Source: Epiperipatus broadwayi (lineage: Eukaryota; Onychophora; Udeonychophora; Euonychophora; Peripatidae). From it: a stretch of 64,000 nt of DNA. This document shows positions 1 through 13,806 of this stretch, one piece after another. Positions within the stretch are counted from its first letter, which is position 1; every line of letters begins with the position of its first letter. The stretch lies in NCBI GenBank assembly GCA_028023455.1, contig JAQFVV010006313.1:3015147-3079146 (forward strand), written 5' to 3'. The position numbers were made by a program, and so were the translations under genes. The notes beneath the pieces are model-generated. The model was not told where the DNA came from, did no database searches, and worked only from the letters and a program-made list of their open reading frames with translations.

Positions 1-1110
<1,110 letters not shown>

Positions 1111-3522
1111 TACATTAAATTATTGGTGACACAGTGACAAGAGAGAAAAAGAAAATAGATAAAATAACAAAGCAAAATTAATATTTAATTACACACACAT
1201 ATATTTAACACAATATAAAAATTAAAGATTTGCCATAAGAAAAATATAAATGCTTTTAGACTATAGTTATAATAGTCCATTAATTAAAGTTCATTCATTT
1301 AAAATAAAGAGTTTAGACTGTGATCAGAATATATTTTAAAATATGTTTACCTAGGTTTTCATGATTATCAATTCCCAACTGGTTGGCTTTTTGGTCTCCA
1401 TTGATAATTCAAAGCCTTGTTTTCCATTTTTTATGTTGAGAATGGGAGAGAGAAAGAGAGTTGTGACAGTGTTTGCTTACAATCTAGGCATTTGTTTCAG
1501 GTGTTGGTTCATGCAAGCTTAGTTTATTGCTCAGGACTTGGAACATGAAGCCCTATTGGTCTCTTCTATGGCTCATGTGGCCTCCCATTAATGCTGACCA
1601 CACCAGTTGATTGGCTTTTGAAATTTCCAAAAATTCTGCATTTTTTAGAATGAACCCAAACTCCAGACTAATAAAAAATTGACAACTGGAATAACTTGAT
1701 TACAAATTGCAGACCAGACTGACAGACAATAGAGAAAGTGACTTTATATACTTTTTTTCTTCTATTGTTTTAATTTCTTATCCTTATTTTAATTTTGATC
1801 TTAACTTGAAATGACTTAATTAAATTTACATTTCTTTAATTATTTAATTTTACATTTGCCTTAATCTTAATCCGTTCAGATTTATCTAAACAATCTTGAT
1901 AAAATAGTTTAGTTATTTTTTTAATTATTACAATTTCATCAGTAATCTTACATTTTCTAAAGTTTTATTTTACAAACAAATTTTTACAGTCTTATTTTAT
2001 TTTAAATTTTACATATTTATTTAGCTTTTACTTTATAAAAGCTCTTTTCTTTAAAAAGAGAGGGAGAGGGGAAAAATATTAAAATGGGCAACACTTTGTC
2101 TTTTGGCAAACTGTGTTTTGTTTAAAAAAAACTCTTCAAACTTTTACATTAAACTTCTCTTTATTAAACTTTTAATTATTATTTTTTTCAACAAAATTTA
2201 CCTCAATCATATATTGATAAATAATTCAGTAGAATTTTTATTTCTTTACAAACAATCTTTTTTATAAATCTTTTAAGCTGCTTATAAATTATTTTTATGT
2301 TAATTTTTAATACAAATTACAAACATATAACACTGTTCATTCGCAAGTACAATACATATAGAGAGAGATAACACAATTTATAATAAAGTTGGAAAGAATT
2401 TAAAACAAAAAAATAAAAGACAAAAACTATATTATTATTGTTATTGTAAACATTTTTTTTTATTTAAAATATTGTTAATAAAAATAATATTGCTTATTAG
2501 CTATAAATAAATAACTTGGTCAATAGGTAATATGTCTGCATATTATAATAAATGGATAATTATTTATTAAGTGCGCAGCAAAATAAAGATATTGCTTCAC
2601 TATTATAAATTTCAATGTGCATTTGATACAGGTTAAGCCTATTTTAAAAGTATTTAAATGAATGAATAATTAAAAAATATACAAGTCAATATTAAAATCT
2701 TTTATAATATTAGTATATTATTTGGTATCTAGTATAAATAAAATTATATTTGTTATGATAGATTATTAAAGATTTATTATTATGATTTATAAAAGAATTT
2801 TTATTTGTGTTATTTTATTAAGGCAGGAAAACTGATAAAAAAAATTGATTAATATTTGACTGTAAGTTAAAGAGAGTGCGATTGTGGATAAATGTAGGGA
2901 GAAGAAAAATACATTGAACTGAGTAATGTGTATTTTCAAATCTCTCATTTTAAAACTGATATATAATAATAATCATATATTTTGAGTGATCAAAACCAAA
3001 AATATGAATTTCTAAACTAATAGATTGGAGGGAGGGATATATTCCCTGTATTTTATAATATTTCTCAGGAGTTTGGATAAAGTAGTTAATATAAAATAAT
3101 AAAATTATATAACATAAATATCTATCTTCAAAATGGGAAATCTAAATTGGAAAATGTTTTATGATATAAATATCTTATTTTAAAGTTAAACTGGTTAATT
3201 CTCCAAGAGTTATATTGAATTTAAAAAAACTGATCTGAGATACAATTTTCATCATAACTTCAGTTTTAATTATATTTAGAGCAAAAAAAAAATTACATTA
3301 ATAAAAACTAGACAACTCAGGAAAACAATAATTCTAAGACAAATAATGATAACCCTTTAAAATAAGAAAAAAAGAGAATTCCATCATCTGACATAATTAT
3401 TATTTTATTGTTTGTCCATAATTTATAATTTATTATTAACTACATTTAAATTACATGTTCATTGATAATTTCTTTGTATCCCTCATAAAAGTATATTTCA
3501 AATCATATATAATACTTCTTAC
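1111..3522. other. AT-rich non-coding, likely intronic or intergenic
   Basis: No ORF, tRNA or clear mobile-element terminus. A slightly GC-richer patch at about 1360-1740 has no supported reading frame. If the minus-strand exon at 3523-3619 is real, this is at least partly its downstream intron. Confidence 0.4.
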
Positions 3523-3619
3523 CTGAGATAATCTATATCTTCAGAATATCTAAAAGTATTTGCATAAGAATTCTTCATTTTTATCTTGTCATCCAAAAGT
3601 GGACAAATCTCAAAAGCAT
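3523..3619 (-). CDS. Internal coding exon of an unidentified host gene
   Basis: Reading the minus strand, a pyrimidine-rich acceptor ending TTCTTATAG is followed by 97 bp that end in CTCAG before a GTAAGA donor. Only one frame is open: two leading bases, 31 complete codons and two trailing bases. The peptide begins AFEICPLLDDKIKMK and ends with a motif like FRYSEDIDYL. Its composition is acidic/basic balanced and unlike the F/N/K/I/Y-rich translations of the surrounding AT-rich DNA. A consensus acceptor, a consensus donor, an open frame and normal codon use together make a genuine internal exon likely. I do not recognise the family. Neighbouring exons of this gene were not found; introns here are evidently long. 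It may or may not belong to the same transcript as the first exon proposed at 47788-47824, which lies upstream on the same strand. Confidence 0.5.
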
Positions 3620-6474
3620 CTATAAGAAAAAGATTCATTCTCTTAAAAGATAAAAAGCAAATCATTACCAGAAGGTTTATATGCATTTGTCATCATATCA
3701 ATTAGCTTCTTGTCTATTCAAAAACTAGAAATTGTAGGCTATTGTCTGTATCACTGATAAAATGAGTTTCATCTCTTCATTTTATATTTTGTGTGTACAT
3801 CAGTGATGCTTATATTCTTTTTGCACATCAGTGTTGCCATCTTCTTATATTTATTGTCTCACAGAGATATAATTTATTTGCACATAGCTCATTTTCTAGC
3901 TATGGACTTGAAAATAATGTGATGCAAGATGTGTCAAAAATATTGACTCCACAACATGAGTATCAAGGCATAGGCAATAATCAGATTTCGATTATTTGCT
4001 GCATACAATTCCATGTGGTATATGCATAACCATTGTGGCTACCATTATACACATACTATTTGAAATCACTTTTTATTGGTTTAACTGTTTATATTTTTAC
4101 ATAGTACTATGCCCAGTAAAGTTTGTTATTGCTTTATCACTGCAACCTTTCAGTACATTAGATTGTCAGTTTTTTTAAATTTACATTGTACTGCTCTATA
4201 TATGTAAATCATTACTTGTTACACAAACATGACACAATATCAAATACAAACACACTAATACAAATATAAACATATGCATTTTGAGAATCATTACATCTAT
4301 ACCCAAAATTACACTACAAAAATAACTTTTGTTATATTTGAGTTTATATACTATATAATAAAGAGCATAAATGATTTAATATTATATAATTTATATAGTA
4401 CACACACACACACATCAATTTAAAACACAAACAAATTCATATACTATTTATCAAATAATTAAAAAATATTAAAAATTAAAATTAATAACTTAATGAAATT
4501 CTGCAAAACAACTTTTGTTATATTTGAATTTATATACTGTATATTTATAATTAAGCTTCAGATATGGGAAGGGTGCCTATATTTCAAATATTTGTATAAT
4601 AAAGGACATAAATGATTTAATATTATATAATTTATATAGTACATACACTCCAATACAGACTCAAACAAATTAATATACCATTTATCAAATAATTTAATTT
4701 TTTTAATATTCCAAGATTATGTTTAAATTGCATTGAAGGCCTTCATATCTGAATTATCAGCATATGTTTAATCCATTATATTAGGGTTATAAGGTTGATA
4801 AAGATTTTCTGCCTTTATGGGTAAATTAGAAAATTGACCAAAAAATATACAAAAAAATAAATTCATCTAATTTTAAAAATAATTGTAAAAAATTCAAATT
4901 GTATCCAATATCATTGTCAGATACATCATGGAGGAGCAATGAATGCTGAATTTCTGTTGATGTCATGCATATAGTTTTTGTGTAATTTAAAAATGAAAAT
5001 AAAATGTCAACCAATCAGCTAAAACAATTGATCAGTTGACCCACTACAAAGACTCAAGCCATTAACTATGAAGCAAAAAAAAATTACAAAACAAAATTGG
5101 ATATTTACTGCTAATTATATCATAATAAATCCATTGGATTATTATTATATCAACCTTGAGAAAATATTGTAGGGGTAAAGACAAACTCAAGTACATAGGA
5201 ACAATGAACAATTTTTATTCAGTATCACAATACTCAAGGCAAATATAAAATACTAATATTATTGTTTTAATCTATAAGAAAATAATTTTCGATGCCTTCT
5301 TTGTAAAGTAATTTTAATAACTCTTATATTTAGTTAATATAAATAATAAAAATGCTAATTAGTGCTTAAGATGCATATTCAAATCTATTACAAAGTTGAT
5401 TTTTAATTAAATGATTATTCTTATTATTATTGAACAAACACAAGCAAATATTTAATTAATAAATGGGATTACAAGCATTAACTTTTGTTATACTTCAAAG
5501 TTGTATAAATTGAAACAGAGCAGATATATATATATATATATTGTAATTATAATTGAAATAATATTTTTAAACGGTTTATAAACAATTCAAACAATCTTTA
5601 AATCCGCAGAAGTACTTTCGGTTACTTTCAAACCTGCCTCAACTGCTAATTTATTATATATATATATATATTAAATCTTTAGTATTCAGGAAGAATTAAA
5701 TATTATTAATTTATAATGTGATATATTTCTGCTGTGTTTCACAAATGTAATATCCAATACAAAAAATAGTTTTTTTTAAATCATAAATAATACATATAAA
5801 ATTATTTAAATTATTATATATAAATAAATATTAATAATTGTTTATGAAATGTTAGTTCATAATAATCCATCAATGTAATTGTTTAGAATATATAAAATAC
5901 TATTGCTAAAATTATAAAATTATTATCGAAAGTTGGTAAGTAGTAAATATTTATTAATTTATTGTATTTTTATTTTGTTTTGTGTCTTAATTATGGTTAT
6001 CATAATGCATATTTTTATAATAAAATTTTCATTGCTACCAATTACAATGGTGTCCTTAATCTCTAAATTTATCTGGTTTTCTATTTATTTTATGAGTTAA
6101 ATCAAAATCTATCATTGGTGAATATTGCATTTGGGTTTGTTATATCCATTTATTGTGTTATTCTAGTGTTAATATCCTAATATTAATTAAGCTTTAAAAC
6201 ATTCATATCTGAGTTTCACAATAATTGATAAGTGTCCTTCTCTGGGTTGTACAATCAATGTTTGCCTTATATGGTGCTCCTTCCCATCATTAGCAAATTA
6301 TAAATGTTAAAAAAGTTAGATTATATATGATATACTGGCCACACCTCATTTACATTATATTTATTTATTCCGTTATAGTTTTTGGCTTGCTCAGTTCATG
6401 GGCTCGATGATAATTTAGTCTCCTGCAGGTAGTTATGATCTTAAATTCATTTAATCCATTACAATATATATATA
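3620..6474. other. AT-rich non-coding, likely intronic or intergenic
   Basis: Contains short TA tracts (5526-5540 and about 5650-5670) and two similar about 100-bp blocks near 4320-4410 and 4510-4640 that share an AACTTTTGTTATATTTGA motif, suggesting a small local duplication. No supported gene. Confidence 0.4.
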
Positions 6475-7443
6475 CACCTGGGTCTCTTTTTACGCGAATT
6501 TATTTAACGCGATTTTGAAGTTACGCGATTCACATTTCTCCGGAAATCGAACTTCAAAAATGCGCTATTACTTTAAGTAATAAATTTTGTGCACTTATGT
6601 CATATTGAAAGTAATAGCACATTATTGAAATTCAACTTTCATCATAGTAATTTCAATATTTTCAGTGCTTTATAATAGTAAGATTTTATGCAATAATGGA
6701 ATTAAAATCATGTATTCCACATTTTATGTATACATACATTAAATTTTACAAGATTATAATGTAAATTTGTTCAAACATTGTGTGTGTTAATTTTACATTT
6801 TAAATCACATTCTGTTTTTGCTTTTTAAAAAAGAACTTAATCAATTATTAATCATTTAGTGTCCGCAAGTTTATTTTTAAAAGGTGAGTAATAACAGTGG
6901 GCACAATTAAAATTGAAAATTAAAAAATTAAAGACAAAAATAAGAATTTAATTTTTAGTTGTTGGATTAATTACTAATTATGTTGTCACCAGAAAACCAT
7001 TAACATAACATGAGAATGACATTGGCACTAGTTGTATTTCCTCTTGCGCAGAATCTGATTTTTTACCAGTTTGCAAATGAACCTGTTTATCAGCAAATAA
7101 TGATAATAATTAAAACGTGTATAAAAAAATGTAAATTACTGTAAATTATGCATAAAAATATATTGTTTTGAATAAAATTAAATATTATAGTTAAAAAAAG
7201 TTTGTCTTGTATCAATTTTTTTTCAAATTTGAAATTTTTTATTAGTCATATTTTATTTCCTTATTTTTTTTTTTGCGCGAATTTTAAAGTAATTTTATGT
7301 TGGTGCTTTGCTTTTATGCAATTTTTGAAAAATCACAGTCCACATCCCCCCTTTTTCAAGGTAAGTTACAATAATTTTTTTCGCAATTTCGTTTGCGGTG
7401 CTTTCTGAGGAACCTATCTATTACGTAAAACGAAACCCAGGTG
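6475..7443. mobile_element. Non-autonomous Tigger/pogo-like DNA transposon (MITE)
   Basis: A 969-bp element. The left end reads CACCTGGGTCTCTTTTTACG. The right end, read inward on the other strand, gives CACCTGGGTTTCGTTTTACG, an about 20-bp inverted repeat with two mismatches. It is flanked by TA on both sides inside short TA tracts, the duplication expected of the Tc1/mariner/pogo group. The left interior repeats the phrase ACGCGAttt several times (6493-6540), a sub-terminal pattern I associate with Tigger-like elements. No transposase reading frame is visible; the open frame at 7202-7408 is short and F-rich. It is therefore a deletion derivative that would be mobilised in trans. Confidence 0.75.
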
Positions 7444-8390
7444 TATATATATATGCAAATTTAATTCGACAACTTTCACATATTAATGTTTAGCAGTGGA
7501 AACAATTTTATCTATGGCTTGTATTATTTATTAGGCAAGACAATTAAAACAATGACTACATATAAGTATCTAATTTAAAATACCACTAAAATATATAGTG
7601 CTTTTATAAGTAATAATTAAAAAATTTAAATAGTTTTTTTTTGAAAAGTCGTAAAACAATTTTAGTAACATTTTATTTCCATTTTTATAACTATTGCATA
7701 TATCATAAAGCAAATATTTTTAATAAAAGATTAAAAATATTTTCATTATAAAATTGCTACTTTTTTTTTTTTACAAAAACTAATAAAACCTATATCAATC
7801 ACATGGATTGACAACTTTTCTGAAGAATGCAGTAGTTTATGTGTGTGTGTGTGTATAATGAGTCATTTTTTATTGTAGCATTCTCATACAACTAAGGTTT
7901 ATCTAATCATTACTGAAAAATAATGAGTAGTTGAATAATTAAAACACTAAAGAAAATGATTTGCAACATCTCTAGTCAGTGTTAAAAAAACTATATCAGA
8001 ATTTCTATTTTTGTTCTTATTATATAAACCTTCATATGATCTACCCATATGATTTTGAGACTTTGACTATCTAAATAATCATAATTAGATTTAAACTAAT
8101 GTCAGATTGCTCACTTTGCTGAATACTGAGAATAAACAACTCTTAAGTCCATTTTTGTGATCCTATAAAATAATCTAAAATTCATGTAAACTTTAAACAA
8201 AAATCTGTCCGTTTAAAATTTTTGTATGAATAAAAGTCATCATTTTATTTTAGACTTTAAAAATAATTCTAATGGTAAAGTTTAAGTAAGACAGAAATAA
8301 ACTCTTCAAAAATTAGTTATAATAAACTAGGGTGTGAATAAAATTTAATCTGTAACTTTCATATTACTGAGCTTTCAAATTAATTTTAAT

Positions 8391-8392
<2 letters not shown>
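7444..8392. other. AT-rich spacer
   Basis: No gene. It holds a short (TG)n at 7839-7853 and poly-T tracts. Confidence 0.5.
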
Positions 8393-8424
<32 letters not shown>

Positions 8425-8441
8425 GGTGTTAATTTACTGAT

Positions 8442-8473
<32 letters not shown>
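8393..8473. repeat. Two (TA)n tracts with duplicated flank
   Basis: TA runs at 8393-8421 and 8444-8472 are each followed by TTGTGGTGTTAA, so an about 52-bp unit is tandemly duplicated at the 3' terminus of the adjoining minus-strand Penelope-like copy. Confidence 0.85.
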
Positions 8474-8475
<2 letters not shown>

Positions 8476-8944
8476 GGTGTTAAGATACTGATGTTTCGAC
8501 TTGGTCACACAAGTCATCTACTGGATGATAAAATGTAGAACACAGTTATAGAGTGCTACAATCACTGATTTGACAATAACGTTAAAATTCCCTCAATAGT
8601 ACAAATATTAAATTAAAATATGTTTTTTAAAAAAAAATCTTTCTAAATAGCAGGAAGTTTGCATGTATCATCACACTTATCGATACAAACTGATATTTTT
8701 AGTAGATCAATGGCTTCTCTGATTTTACACTGGTAGAGATTATCACATCTGGATATGGTTAATAGAAAAATCAGTTTTATGACCTGAATCTATAGTATAG
8801 AGTGTGAGTGCTGGTGATAATGACTGTTGTTTAAATGCATTAGCATGTTCATCTCTTCTGACACTGATGTGATAATTGCTTATCCCTATGTAAGAAGCTT
8901 TACAATTATCTCACCAGATTTCATAAATACCATGAGATTCAAAA
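8474..8944 (-). pseudogene. Penelope-like element family B, 3' part with GIY-YIG, minus copy
   Basis: The minus-strand translation shows a GIY-YIG nuclease signature: HGIYEI, then DNCKASYIGIS and VRRDEH, followed by the region that normally ends these proteins (a segment like ALTLYTIDSGHK). This is the C-terminal endonuclease of EN+ Penelope-like retroelements; the reverse transcriptase is missing because the copy is truncated at its 5' end. Several stops and frame breaks make it inactive. The terminal non-coding part (8474-8620) matches 23930-24110 and, inverted, 9280-9420. It contains a six-base stem (8498-8503 with 8510-8515) next to TTTC, that is GAAA on the element's sense strand. It lies head-to-head with the plus copy at 8977-9440. 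Confidence 0.75.
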
Positions 8945-8976
8945 GGGATAATAATCAAGCCTAAGGATTCTATCCC

Positions 8977-9440
8977 TCCTGAATTTCATGGTATTTATGA
9001 AATCTCATGTAATAATTGCAAAGCATCAGTGTTAGGAGAGATGAACATGCTAATGCTGTTAGACAACATTCATCATCAGCACTCTCACACACTATAGATT
9101 CAGATCATAAAATTGATTTTTGTAGTACAAGGATCATATACAGGTGTGATAATCTATACCAGTGTAAAATCAGAGAAGCCATTGAAGTACTAAATAGACC
9201 AGATTGTATCAATAAGTGAGATGATACATGCAAACTTCATCCTATTTGGAAAACTTTTTTTTTAAAAAAAACATATTCTATTGGTGGAACTTTACCGTTA
9301 TTTTCAAATCAGTGATTGTAGCACTTTAACCGTCTTTCTACCTTTTATCACTCAGTAGTTGACTTGTGGGGTCAAGTCAAAACGTTGGTATATTAATATA
9401 AAAAGTATCTTAACACGGATGAACCTGAAAAATATGTCTT
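8977..9440 (+). pseudogene. Penelope-like element family B, 3' part with GIY-YIG, plus copy
   Basis: Plus-strand copy of the same element, inverted relative to 8474-8944. Translation starting near 8977 gives HGIYEISCNNCKASVLGE, where the YIG triad reads VLG, so the nuclease is damaged. After a frameshift it continues as RRDEH and ends with REAIEVLNRPDCINK and a stop at 9217-9219, the usual end of the GIY-YIG domain in these proteins. The 3' non-coding region with the stem GACTTG/CAAGTC (9361-9366 and 9373-9378) and the phrase AACACGGATGAACC follows. The two copies meet within about 33 bp (8945-8976). Confidence 0.75.
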
Positions 9441-10602
9441 TTATATGTACAACCGTGAAACTTCTTCATATCAACACAAAATAACTTCATATAGTTAAAC
9501 TTTCTTCAACATAAGTACTAAAGAACAGTTATACTCATTTCAATATCTAATTGGTTTTGGAAAGTAGGTTTGCTGTAGTTCGTCTGGTCAAAAAATCTTT
9601 GTAATGCTTAAAACGAAAAATAATTTAAGTTTTAGTACATACATTTGAATTAAGGAAGAGACAAAGCAACATGATAAGCTATATTTCGAAATCCTTAATA
9701 TATAGAAAGACAAAGATAGTTTATGTACATTAAAAAAATAATTTACAGCATTTTCAAATTTTAAAATGTTTCAAATTAATAACATGCAATATTGTCTTTT
9801 TTATGTCTTTTACATAAAACACTTTTAATACCTATTTTTTGTATATAAATTGATGAAATAAATAGTTATATATATATGTCAAAGTATTTAAAAGCTGTTT
9901 AAGGGTAAACATGAATGTTTACATTCTACAATGCGGTTTTTCCTCTAAAGATTGTTTTAACTTGTAAAAAGAAACATCTTTTAACAAAACACGCATTTAC
10001 TTACGTAATTGTTTAACTTGTAAAAATAATAATGATAATAAATAAGCAAATAAATCAATTATAAAAGAAAATTGACGGTTAAAAAGTAAAAAAAAAAGTT
10101 ATAATAGAAAAAATCTTTTGAAAAAAAATATTTTTGAAAGGTTTAGTATTCATATAATGACAGTAACTATTAAAATTTCGACTTCAAAAACTAAATCTTT
10201 TTTATTTGCAGTAAAACTTTATTAAGTAATAATATACAAGTGCTGTTTTTTTTTTTGTTTTTTTTTGCACAATGTTAGGAGTGTCAGTGATTAAAATTTA
10301 ACCACTAAATTTTTAAAATAAATGTTTTATTCAATATTTTTGGGAATCAATTAAAAAAATATCTGACAAAGTAGCAGAAACAGGGCATACTGGAACTCAA
10401 AAAATATTATAGTCCCAAGATTCTTATGTTTCATCAAAGTATAATATAGTATAATCTATTTTGACTTTAATTACTGTTTATCAAAACGATTGTTAGTTTT
10501 ATTATAATCATTATTCCATAATTATTTTACTTTGAGTTAACTATTGCAAGATATAAACTTTTGTTTTTTTGGGTATAACGTTTTTATTTTATTTTATTTT
10601 CA
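9441..10602. other. AT-rich spacer
   Basis: No gene or repeat terminus recognised apart from homopolymer T and A runs. Confidence 0.5.
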
Positions 10603-11560
10603 GTTGTTAAGTGTGAAATAGTTGTTAATACTTTGTAAAGGTATTAATGGCTATGAATCCAAAGAACCGATATGCATCAGAACATTTTTACTGATTACAT
10701 CAGTCGGATTTTAAGATTAATGCATTAGGTAATTTGATAATTCATTTCTTTAAAAAAAATACAAATTCTAAAAGAGAGAAAAAAAGCTTTTTTTGCCCGA
10801 AAATTAATATGTGGCATCAATAAGTGAAAAAACTAGGTAAATTTGATTGGAATCATAAGTTGAAATGATACAAAAATATGAGTCAAGATTGAGAATTGCA
10901 TATATTTTAAGGAATGACTTTAAAAGTTTTGAAAAATAAAAGTTAATTAGAATAAGATTCATTTAAATTGTAAGGTTTTAATGTAATTTATAAATATAAT
11001 ACTAATTTATAAATTGATATTTAGATCTTCTAATATAATTTTTCTTATGTATAATTGGATTACATTGTAACATTAAAAAGATTAACATTGATAAGATTTA
11101 CAACAGGGTAAATGCATATCTACAAAACATATTAGGATAGATTTACTAAGTATTTTGTGCATTGAAATGAAAATCTAAGAAAATAAAAATGCCTGACGGT
11201 TATTTAAATCATCTAGAATTTGCAATTGATGTAATAACTTATCCAACGGAAATGTTTAAAGATTTGTCAGATGAAAGTAAAAACGCAGATCTAAGGATAA
11301 GTATTAAGAATATATAAAAATATGTTCCATGGAATTTTGTCACTCAAAAAAAGCAAAGATTAATAAAAAATAAATTAGCAGAAAGTAACAATTGTGAGGT
11401 ATTTTAGTCAAATTAATTTATATAGATGGAAACACAATGAATGAATTTGATCATGGAATTAAACTTGTATAGATTGATTCTGGTGTAAATAACTTTATAT
11501 TAAAAGAACACAGGTCTACCTTTTTGAAGAAAAAAGATTTTTAACAGATTTTTTTTAATA
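10603..11560 (+). pseudogene. Decayed unknown ORF behind a strong splice acceptor
   Basis: A T-rich acceptor ending TTTTCAG precedes 10603. From the ATG at 10647 the translation is AMNPKNRYASEHFY, a stop, then LHQSDFKINALGNLI and further protein-like fragments interrupted by stops. A second stretch from 11189 (MPDGYLNHLEFAIDV, then KYVPWNFVTQKKQRL) and a frameshifted continuation near 11414 (IYIDGNTMNEFDHG) have non-random composition. I do not recognise the family. This could be a dead transposon protein or a processed pseudogene. The evidence is composition and partial openness only. Confidence 0.25.
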
Positions 11561-12183
11561 ACTCTTGCTCATGGGTATAAAACTTTAACTGAAAGGGAGT
11601 AGCAAAACTTCAGATCTCTTACTAAAATATGGAGACATTTTTTTAATTGATCAATAATAATTGAAAATAAAAATGATAAATATGTTGATGAATATAAGAT
11701 TACACTTGAAAAAACTGACAGATTTTAAAAAATATGGCTCTCAATATTTAAAAAAAAAAGTGTTATCTTTTAAAATTGTAATGTAAATATTTACCTTTAC
11801 AAAAGTTAATTAATTTAAATTTCCCATATCTAAACAATAAATGGTCTGAGAAGTTCTGTGTAAATTTTGAAATATGTGTTGAATATTTTATTTTGTGCTA
11901 TGATGACATTAATTAAAGACATTTTCATAGAAATGTTATGAATGTTATATAGGTAGCTTTTTTAGTGTCCTAATATAGTTAAAGCATTAAATTAAATATG
12001 TTTGTATTTGGTGAAGCTATAGAATATTTGTTATATACAAATCCAGTCTGCATAGTGATTATGTTCTATCCTATAACTGGAACATGGTATTTTTATATTT
12101 TCAAAAATACCATGCTTAAAAAGTAAAAAATTATCAAATATTGTCTTATAATTAATTACTATATAAAAATATAAAAGCTTTTA
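11561..12183. other. AT-rich spacer
   Basis: Nothing recognised. It contains a small inverted pair around TGGTATTTTTA (12087-12113). Confidence 0.5.
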
Positions 12184-12625
12184 ATATTTACTAAGGCAAT
12201 AAACCTAAAGCATGTGCAGTTAAAATGCAAGGTAGGAACCTCTACAGGTCTTAACCACAAGCTTATGTACTAAAAGAAAATAGGGAACCTTCTTTACTTC
12301 AACCTACTTTCTATATAAGTAGGTGAAGCTGAAGCAGTTAGATCTGAGAGCGTGAAGCTATTCAATACTTCACTGATTAAGTCCACATTTCCTATTATAC
12401 ATTAGTACTCATGAAATCTTTGGATTTACAATGAGTCAATGGAAATATCTTATAGTTAGAAATCTATTAAAATTTAAAGTTGTAATTACAAATTTATTTA
12501 GTAATATTCACTAAGACAATAAACATAAAGCATGTGCGGTTGAAAATGCAAAGATAGGGACCTCTAGGTAAATCTAAAGTGGTGAGAGGGTAAAGCTATT
12601 CAATACTTCACTGATTAAGTCCACA
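12184..12625. repeat. Direct duplication, unit about 200 bp
   Basis: Block 12184-12388 and block 12497-12625 share AATAAAC-TAAAGCATGTGC at their left and TATTCAATACTTCACTGATT at their right. The second copy lacks about 75 bp of the interior. The blocks are separated by about 110 bp of unrelated sequence. Confidence 0.7.
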
Positions 12626-13683
12626 ATTGTGGGAAACAGAATTAAGAATCACACTAGTAAAATAAATGTGCCAGAAGATGATTTTATGTTAGGTTTTTAC
12701 TAAAGAGATATAAAAAACAGAAAGATAAATAATTTAAAAACATTTTTCTATTTATCAGAAATGTTTTAATTAAAAGATGGGTAACTGTTCTAGTTTTTAA
12801 ATTTTACATGAACGTAATAGATTGCCCATTGGTTATGTTAAAATTTATTCTCTAGATTATTTCTGCTTCATGTAGACATAATAGTTTTTCCAGCTATTTA
12901 TCATACATTTGTTGACTTTTAGATTTTAATAGCATAGTATATGTACAAAAATTATTTTCTTGCCTCAAAATTATTATTGTAAAAGAACTATTTGATTTAT
13001 TTGTTATGAGTGATAATGTATAATCTTTCATTTTATAGATAGATTAAAATTATCTAGTAAATAAAATCTGCCTTTGGTGTCTATTACCTTGACTGATATT
13101 TTCTCTTTTGTAATTTGCAGAGAAGTTTAAGATATACTAGAGAATCCAAATATTCTCTGATTTTATCCCATAAGAGGAGAATAAATAATTATTTGTATCT
13201 TAAAAATAAAAAAAAATGTGTCTTCAATTGATATCTTAATGACTTGTTGAACTATTTTTAAAAATATATGCTTACATTTATTTTGAATAATGGAAATAGT
13301 GAATGCTTTTTATAGATTTAATTAGATTGTTGATTTTCTAAATAGACAACAATATTTTGAGTTGATATATTTTAATTTCCAAATCCTACTACAGATCACA
13401 GTCTACAATAAAATGGCAAAAAAAACCCTGCATTGGTGAAATTTTATGTTTTATAATTTGTAATTTTAAGTAATAAATAGCATCTTTTCTGAAGATGAAT
13501 CAGCATTGAAAGTGAAAATCATTGCACATATAGATAAGTAGAATATGTCAAGGTTAAGCTTTTAAGTTTTTACTCATTACATTATATACAAACAAGATTG
13601 GCTCTTCTACTTAATGTTACTTCATGTAGTGATATTTAGAAAAATGTAGGCATAATTTAATGAAGGAAAAGTTAAACTAATGT
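12626..13683. other. AT-rich spacer
   Basis: No gene is supported. A good-looking acceptor at about 13120 opens a 36-codon frame, but no donor or family match accompanies it. Confidence 0.4.
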
Positions 13684-13806
13684 CATATATATATATATAA
13701 TGGATATATAATATCACAGTAGTAATAAAAATTTTGCAAGAAGTTAATTTCAAGTACATATATATATATGTGTGTGTGTGTGTGTGCGTGTGTGTGTGCG
13801 TGTGTG
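13684..13806. repeat. (TA)n and (TG)n microsatellites at a PLE 3' end
   Basis: TA run at 13684-13700, then TA followed by TG/CG dinucleotides at about 13757-13806. The minus-strand Penelope-like copy begins immediately to the right, so its 3' terminus abuts a microsatellite. Confidence 0.9.

Noticed and set aside
6395-6430. 50-bp plus exon near 6381-6430 with acceptor and donor
   Set aside because: Very short, next to a transposon edge, and no partner exon.
13123-13233. Terminal exon after the acceptor at 13120
   Set aside because: A 36-codon K/N/Y-rich frame without homology or poly-A context is compatible with chance.
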